From: Phycisphaerae bacterium
GTDB lineage: Bacteria; Planctomycetota; Phycisphaerae; UBA1845; UTPLA1
Direction of reading: 5' to 3'
DNA: 10,070 nucleotides
Assembly (NCBI GenBank): GCA_029259995.1
Contig: JAJDEC010000053.1
Coordinates: forward strand, 1-10,070
Positions 7,421-10,070 of this stretch are shown here, one piece after another. Both the position numbers and the translations under genes were made by a program. The notes under the pieces are model-generated. The model saw only the letters and a list, made by a program, of their open reading frames with translations, did no database searches and was not told the DNA's origin. Each line of letters opens with the position of its first letter. Position 1 is the first letter of the stretch.

Positions 7421-7461
7421 CGTATCAGTCTAACCACGATCAGTATCGAGGAAAACTCGAT
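7421..7461 (-). promoter_or_regulatory. Candidate promoter for the methyltransferase, possibly leaderless, with overlapping inverted repeat
   Basis: On the minus strand, TTTTCC (7455-7450) and TAGACT (7432-7427) are separated by 17 bp. They match sigma-70 boxes at 3 and 4 of 6 positions. A start 7 nt past the -10 box would fall on the A of the ATG, which would explain why there is no SD. A perfect inverted repeat, ATCGAG-gaaaa-CTCGAT (7445-7461 as read on the plus strand), covers the -35 box and could be an operator. The box matches are modest. Confidence 0.25.
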
Positions 7462-7669
7462 CGGCTCGCATTCCAGACGAGGCAATGCTGAGCAAGTTTC
7501 TTCTGGTCCATAGGCGATCGACGGTACCAGGTCAGTACTGCAGACACAATTCGATGATGTCATATGGGATGCATGGAATCGACCGGCCTGCGGAATAAGG
7601 AAACGCGCCGACGCACGCGAGCGAACAGTCGGCCATTTGGTTTACGCGCACTGCACGAAGGAGAACACG

Positions 7670-8416
7670 ATGCCATTGAACGATCAACAGGAACAGTTGT
7701 GCGGCCAGAGTCGTTGGGATTTCTCTGATCTTAGGGCGCTTTTCTTGAATTGCACGCTTAAGAAGTCTCCAGAACTCTCCCATACACAGGGCCTCATTGA
7801 TATCTCGTCGGCGATCATGCAGAAGAACGGCGTTTCCACGGAGTGCCTGCGACCCGTGGATCATGAAATTGCGACGGGCGTCTGGCCCGACATGACGGAA
7901 CATGGCTGGAACAAGGACGAATGGCCGGAGCTTTCCGAGAAAGTGATGTCGGCGGACATTCTCGTCATGGGTTCGTCCATCTGGCTCGGCGAGAAAACGT
8001 CGGTCTGTACGCGGGTCATTGAACGGCTTTATGCGACGAGCCATCACTTGAACGAACACGGTCAATACGCCTACTACGGTCGCGTCGGTGGCTGCCTCAT
8101 TACAGGCAACGAGGACGGCGGCAAGCACTGCGCGATGAACATCCTCTATTCACTTCAGCATCTCGGCTATGTGATTCCGCCGCAGGCGGATGCGGATTGG
8201 CTCGGCGAAGCGGGTCCCGGACCTTCGTATCTGGATCCCGGATCCGGCGGCCCGGAGAATGATTTCACCAATCGCAATACGACTTTCATGACATGGAATC
8301 TGCTTCACATGGCGCGCATGATCAAGGATGCCGGCGGCATTCCGGCCCATGGCAATCAGCGATCTGAATGGGATGCGGGCTGCCGATCGGATTTTGCGAA
8401 TCCGGCCTATCGTTGA
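7670..8416 (+). CDS. Flavodoxin-fold NADPH-dependent FMN reductase-like protein
   Basis: The product has 248 residues. The start is the ATG at 7670, because AAGGAG lies 6 bp before it; an upstream TTG at 7637 has no ribosome site. After a polar 20-residue lead, ALFLNCTLKKSPELSHTQ (23-40) is the FMN-phosphate loop of the flavodoxin/FMN_red superfamily. ADILVMGSSIWLGEKTS (95-111) is the loop facing the isoalloxazine ring. GCLITGNEDGGKH (141-153) is the third flavin-contact segment. Such proteins bind FMN and pass electrons from NAD(P)H to quinones, flavins or other acceptors in the cytoplasm; the acceptor here is not known. The C-terminal stretch AGPGPSYLDPGSGGPENDFT (181-200) is usual for the longer flavodoxin-family proteins. 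It is divergent from the methyltransferase and convergent with the lipase-like gene (49-bp gap). Confidence 0.9.
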   Translation: MPLNDQQEQLCGQSRWDFSDLRALFLNCTLKKSPELSHTQGLIDISSAIMQKNGVSTECLRPVDHEIATGVWPDMTEHGWNKDEWPELSEKVMSADILVMGSSIWLGEKTSVCTRVIERLYATSHHLNEHGQYAYYGRVGGCLITGNEDGGKHCAMNILYSLQHLGYVIPPQADADWLGEAGPGPSYLDPGSGGPENDFTNRNTTFMTWNLLHMARMIKDAGGIPAHGNQRSEWDAGCRSDFANPAYR

Positions 8417-8465
8417 TAAGCCTGCGACGGCATGCGCTTCGCCGATGCACGGTTCTGCCGAATAC

Positions 8466-9248
8466 TCACACGCTGTTGCGATTGACCGTGCCGGATTCGG
8501 CGGCCTCTGTCTCCGAATGTTCAAAGCTCCCGTGCCGAAAGAAATGAATGACTTGCTCAGCAACTTCTTCGCGACGCATGATGAACGTATGAAACCCGGG
8601 CACGACGAGATGATCCGCCTCTCCGGGAAGATGTGTGTCCGCCACTTTGACTTTTCCATCCTGCGCGGCGGCGATGACTCCGATTGCCAGGCCCTCGGGG
8701 ACGGCGATCTGATTGACATCACTGTCCGGATCGTTCGACAGCTGTCCAAGCGGCCTAATGAGCTTGCCGGCCAGTGGCGCCCAGAATCGCGCCGATTCCG
8801 AACCCCGGTTCGGCGGAGCCAGCATGACGACGCGCCCGATTCTCTCAGGTTTGTCGGTCGCGAGTGCATTGCGAACGAGAATTCCGCCAAGACTGTGTGT
8901 GACGATATGAATGCGATCGACATTCGGCCAATCGTCCAGGCGCGAAAGGAACCCGCTCAGTTGCTCACTGCTTGTCTCAATCGTCTGGCTCGTGCTGTCG
9001 TAGGCCCAGTTTCGTACGTCGTATCCCGCCGCTTCGAGGGGCGCTCTCATCGGCTCCATGGAGCTCGGCCCTCTACCCAGACCGTGAACGAGCACGACGA
9101 TTTCGGCGCCGGGCTGAAGCGTCACATCCGCGTCGCGTCCGCGACTCTGATAGCCCCACCAGGAAACGGCGCAACCACTGAGCAGCAGGGACGCTACGAT
9201 CAGATACTTTCGTTTGCGACTTGTCACAATCAGCTCCCGGCGCGACAT
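8466..9248 (-). CDS. Alpha/beta-hydrolase (lipase-like) lipoprotein
   Basis: The preferred start gives 260 residues: a basic N-terminus (MSRRELIVTSRKRKY), a hydrophobic run (LIVASLLLSG) and a lipobox ending in Cys26, a classic lipoprotein signal. The catalytic domain has VLVHGLGRG (52-60, oxyanion loop), THSLGG with nucleophile Ser119, APPNRGS (144-150, common in lipases), and GFHTFIMRREEV (218-229) with the likely catalytic His220. Asp197 (in QDGKV) is a candidate acid. It probably cleaves lipid or other ester bonds at the cell envelope. In-frame upstream ATGs at 9338, 9311 and 9305 would lengthen the N-terminus by up to 30 residues and bury the signal peptide, and none has an SD. It is divergent from the LCAT-like gene and converges on the FMN reductase-like gene. 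Confidence 0.85.
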   Translation of the reverse strand: MSRRELIVTSRKRKYLIVASLLLSGCAVSWWGYQSRGRDADVTLQPGAEIVVLVHGLGRGPSSMEPMRAPLEAAGYDVRNWAYDSTSQTIETSSEQLSGFLSRLDDWPNVDRIHIVTHSLGGILVRNALATDKPERIGRVVMLAPPNRGSESARFWAPLAGKLIRPLGQLSNDPDSDVNQIAVPEGLAIGVIAAAQDGKVKVADTHLPGEADHLVVPGFHTFIMRREEVAEQVIHFFRHGSFEHSETEAAESGTVNRNSV

Positions 9249-9392
9249 TTGCGATGCCCGCCAATGTCGATGAACGGACTGGCGAAGCATCTCTTTCGCA
9301 TTCATGATCATTCGTTGAAACGGCGCTTGATCGTGCATGCAATCAATCGTAGCCTGACGCGCGCAGGATCGACCGGGCCATTGGAGAATCGT
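9249..9392. promoter_or_regulatory. Divergent promoter region between two lipoprotein hydrolases
   Basis: This 144-bp gap (54 bp if the long start of the minus-strand gene is used) must drive both genes. It contains two 8-bp palindromes, ATGATCAT (9304-9311) and TGCATGCA (9334-9341), whose centres are 30 bp apart, about three helical turns. GGAG at 9383-9386 is the ribosome site of the right-hand gene. No clear -35/-10 pair was found. Confidence 0.35.
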
Positions 9393-10070
9393 ATGAAATC
9401 ATGCAGCCGAGTCCGCACGGCCATCGCAATGACAACGGCACTGATTTTGATGACGTCCGCCGGATGTCGCAATGGGGATCGCGTTGCCGACATCGGCACG
9501 ATCTATCGCGACGCCGCAAGACATGAGTCGACGCGTCGTCGCCCCGTGATCGTGATACCCGGCATCCTCGGATCGAAACTTGTCCAGCGGGACACGAACC
9601 GAATCGTCTGGGGTGCATTCGGCGGAGAATATGCGGATCCGAGCCGCGTCGACGGCGCTCGCCTTTTCGCGCTTCCCATGCGGAAAGGCGCACGGCTTGC
9701 TGACCTGAGGGACGATGTTGTCCATGCCGGCGCGCTCGATCGCGTGAAGCTGACGGTCCTTGGGCTGCCGGTCAATTTAAACGCGTATTACAATCTGCTC
9801 GTCACACTGGGCGTGGGTGGATTCCGCGATCAACAACTCGCCCAAATGGGCGCCATCGACTACGGCGACAAGCATTACACCTGTTTTCAATTCGCATACG
9901 ACTGGCGACGCAGCAATGTCGAAAACGCCGCCCGCCTGAAGGCGTTCATGGACGAGCGCCGAACCTATCTGATTGAACGCTATCGACAGGATTACGGCCC
10001 CGGCGACTACGACATCAAGTTCAACATCGTCGCACATTCCATGGGCGGTCTGCTGACGCGGTACTTTCTT
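9393..10070 (+). CDS. LCAT-family acyltransferase/lipase lipoprotein, cut by the window end
   Basis: The frame is open from the ATG at 9393 (GGAG 6 bp upstream) to the window edge, 226 codons. Residues 1-25 form a signal peptide (basic start, then AIAMTTALILM) ending TSAGC, an acceptable lipobox with Cys25. The mature part opens with VIVIPGILGSKL (52-63), the oxyanion-hole motif of lecithin:cholesterol acyltransferase-like enzymes. FQFAYDWRRS follows, the family's YDWR signature, then IVAHSMGG (212-219) with nucleophile Ser216. The catalytic Asp and His should lie beyond the edge. The family cleaves or transfers acyl chains of phospholipids or other esters; the substrate is unknown. It is divergent from another lipoprotein hydrolase, suggesting shared control or related envelope-lipid roles. 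Confidence 0.92.
   Translation, partial: MKSCSRVRTAIAMTTALILMTSAGCRNGDRVADIGTIYRDAARHESTRRRPVIVIPGILGSKLVQRDTNRIVWGAFGGEYADPSRVDGARLFALPMRKGARLADLRDDVVHAGALDRVKLTVLGLPVNLNAYYNLLVTLGVGGFRDQQLAQMGAIDYGDKHYTCFQFAYDWRRSNVENAARLKAFMDERRTYLIERYRQDYGPGDYDIKFNIVAHSMGGLLTRYFL

Noticed and set aside
7532..8128. A 198-codon minus-strand frame opposite the FMN reductase-like gene
   Set aside because: It is antisense to a gene with a good SD and clear flavin motifs and has no family signature of its own.
8428..8460. Complementary CGGCA and TGCCG as a terminator between convergent genes
   Set aside because: The stem is only 5 bp with a 23-nt loop and no T-run, which is not enough to call a terminator.

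Overview
The window is GC-rich bacterial DNA with short intergenic gaps, dense coding on both strands and few strong Shine-Dalgarno sites. I read ten genes, two of them cut by the window ends. No rRNA, tRNA, CRISPR array, transposase or phage gene is visible. The gene mix (asparagine-synthase/GT4 sugar genes, a small FlgM-like protein, RtcA, a front-end-type desaturase, lipoprotein hydrolases) and the weak use of SD sites would suit a planctomycete or a related environmental Gram-negative bacterium. That placement is inference, not something the sequence proves.

Left part (1-3636): a partial glutamine-dependent asparagine synthase (minus) lies 12 bp downstream of a GT4 glycosyltransferase on the same strand. 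A second GT4 glycosyltransferase is divergent from it across 147 bp. This looks like the edge of a cell-surface polysaccharide locus that continues to the left. Middle part (3637-6500): a 69-residue FlgM-like protein (minus) with a very strong SD, a 316-bp non-coding gap, RNA 3'-terminal phosphate cyclase (rtcA, plus), and a membrane fatty acid desaturase (plus) preceded by a 10-bp-period tandem repeat. Right part (6501-10070): a SAM-dependent methyltransferase (minus), a divergent flavodoxin-fold FMN reductase-like protein (plus), an alpha/beta-hydrolase lipoprotein (minus), and a divergent LCAT-family lipoprotein (plus) that runs off the right end.

Most genes are single transcription units in alternating orientation, so little of the window can be read as one pathway. 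The clearest links are the asparagine synthase/GT pair (surface glycan) and a looser lipid theme: a desaturase plus two divergently arranged, probably lipid-anchored serine hydrolases. I do not see a convincing new multi-gene system. The points most worth a second look are the SD-enclosing hairpin ahead of the FlgM-like gene, the tandem repeat ahead of the desaturase, the possibly leaderless methyltransferase with an inverted repeat over its -35 region, and the divergent lipoprotein hydrolase pair.
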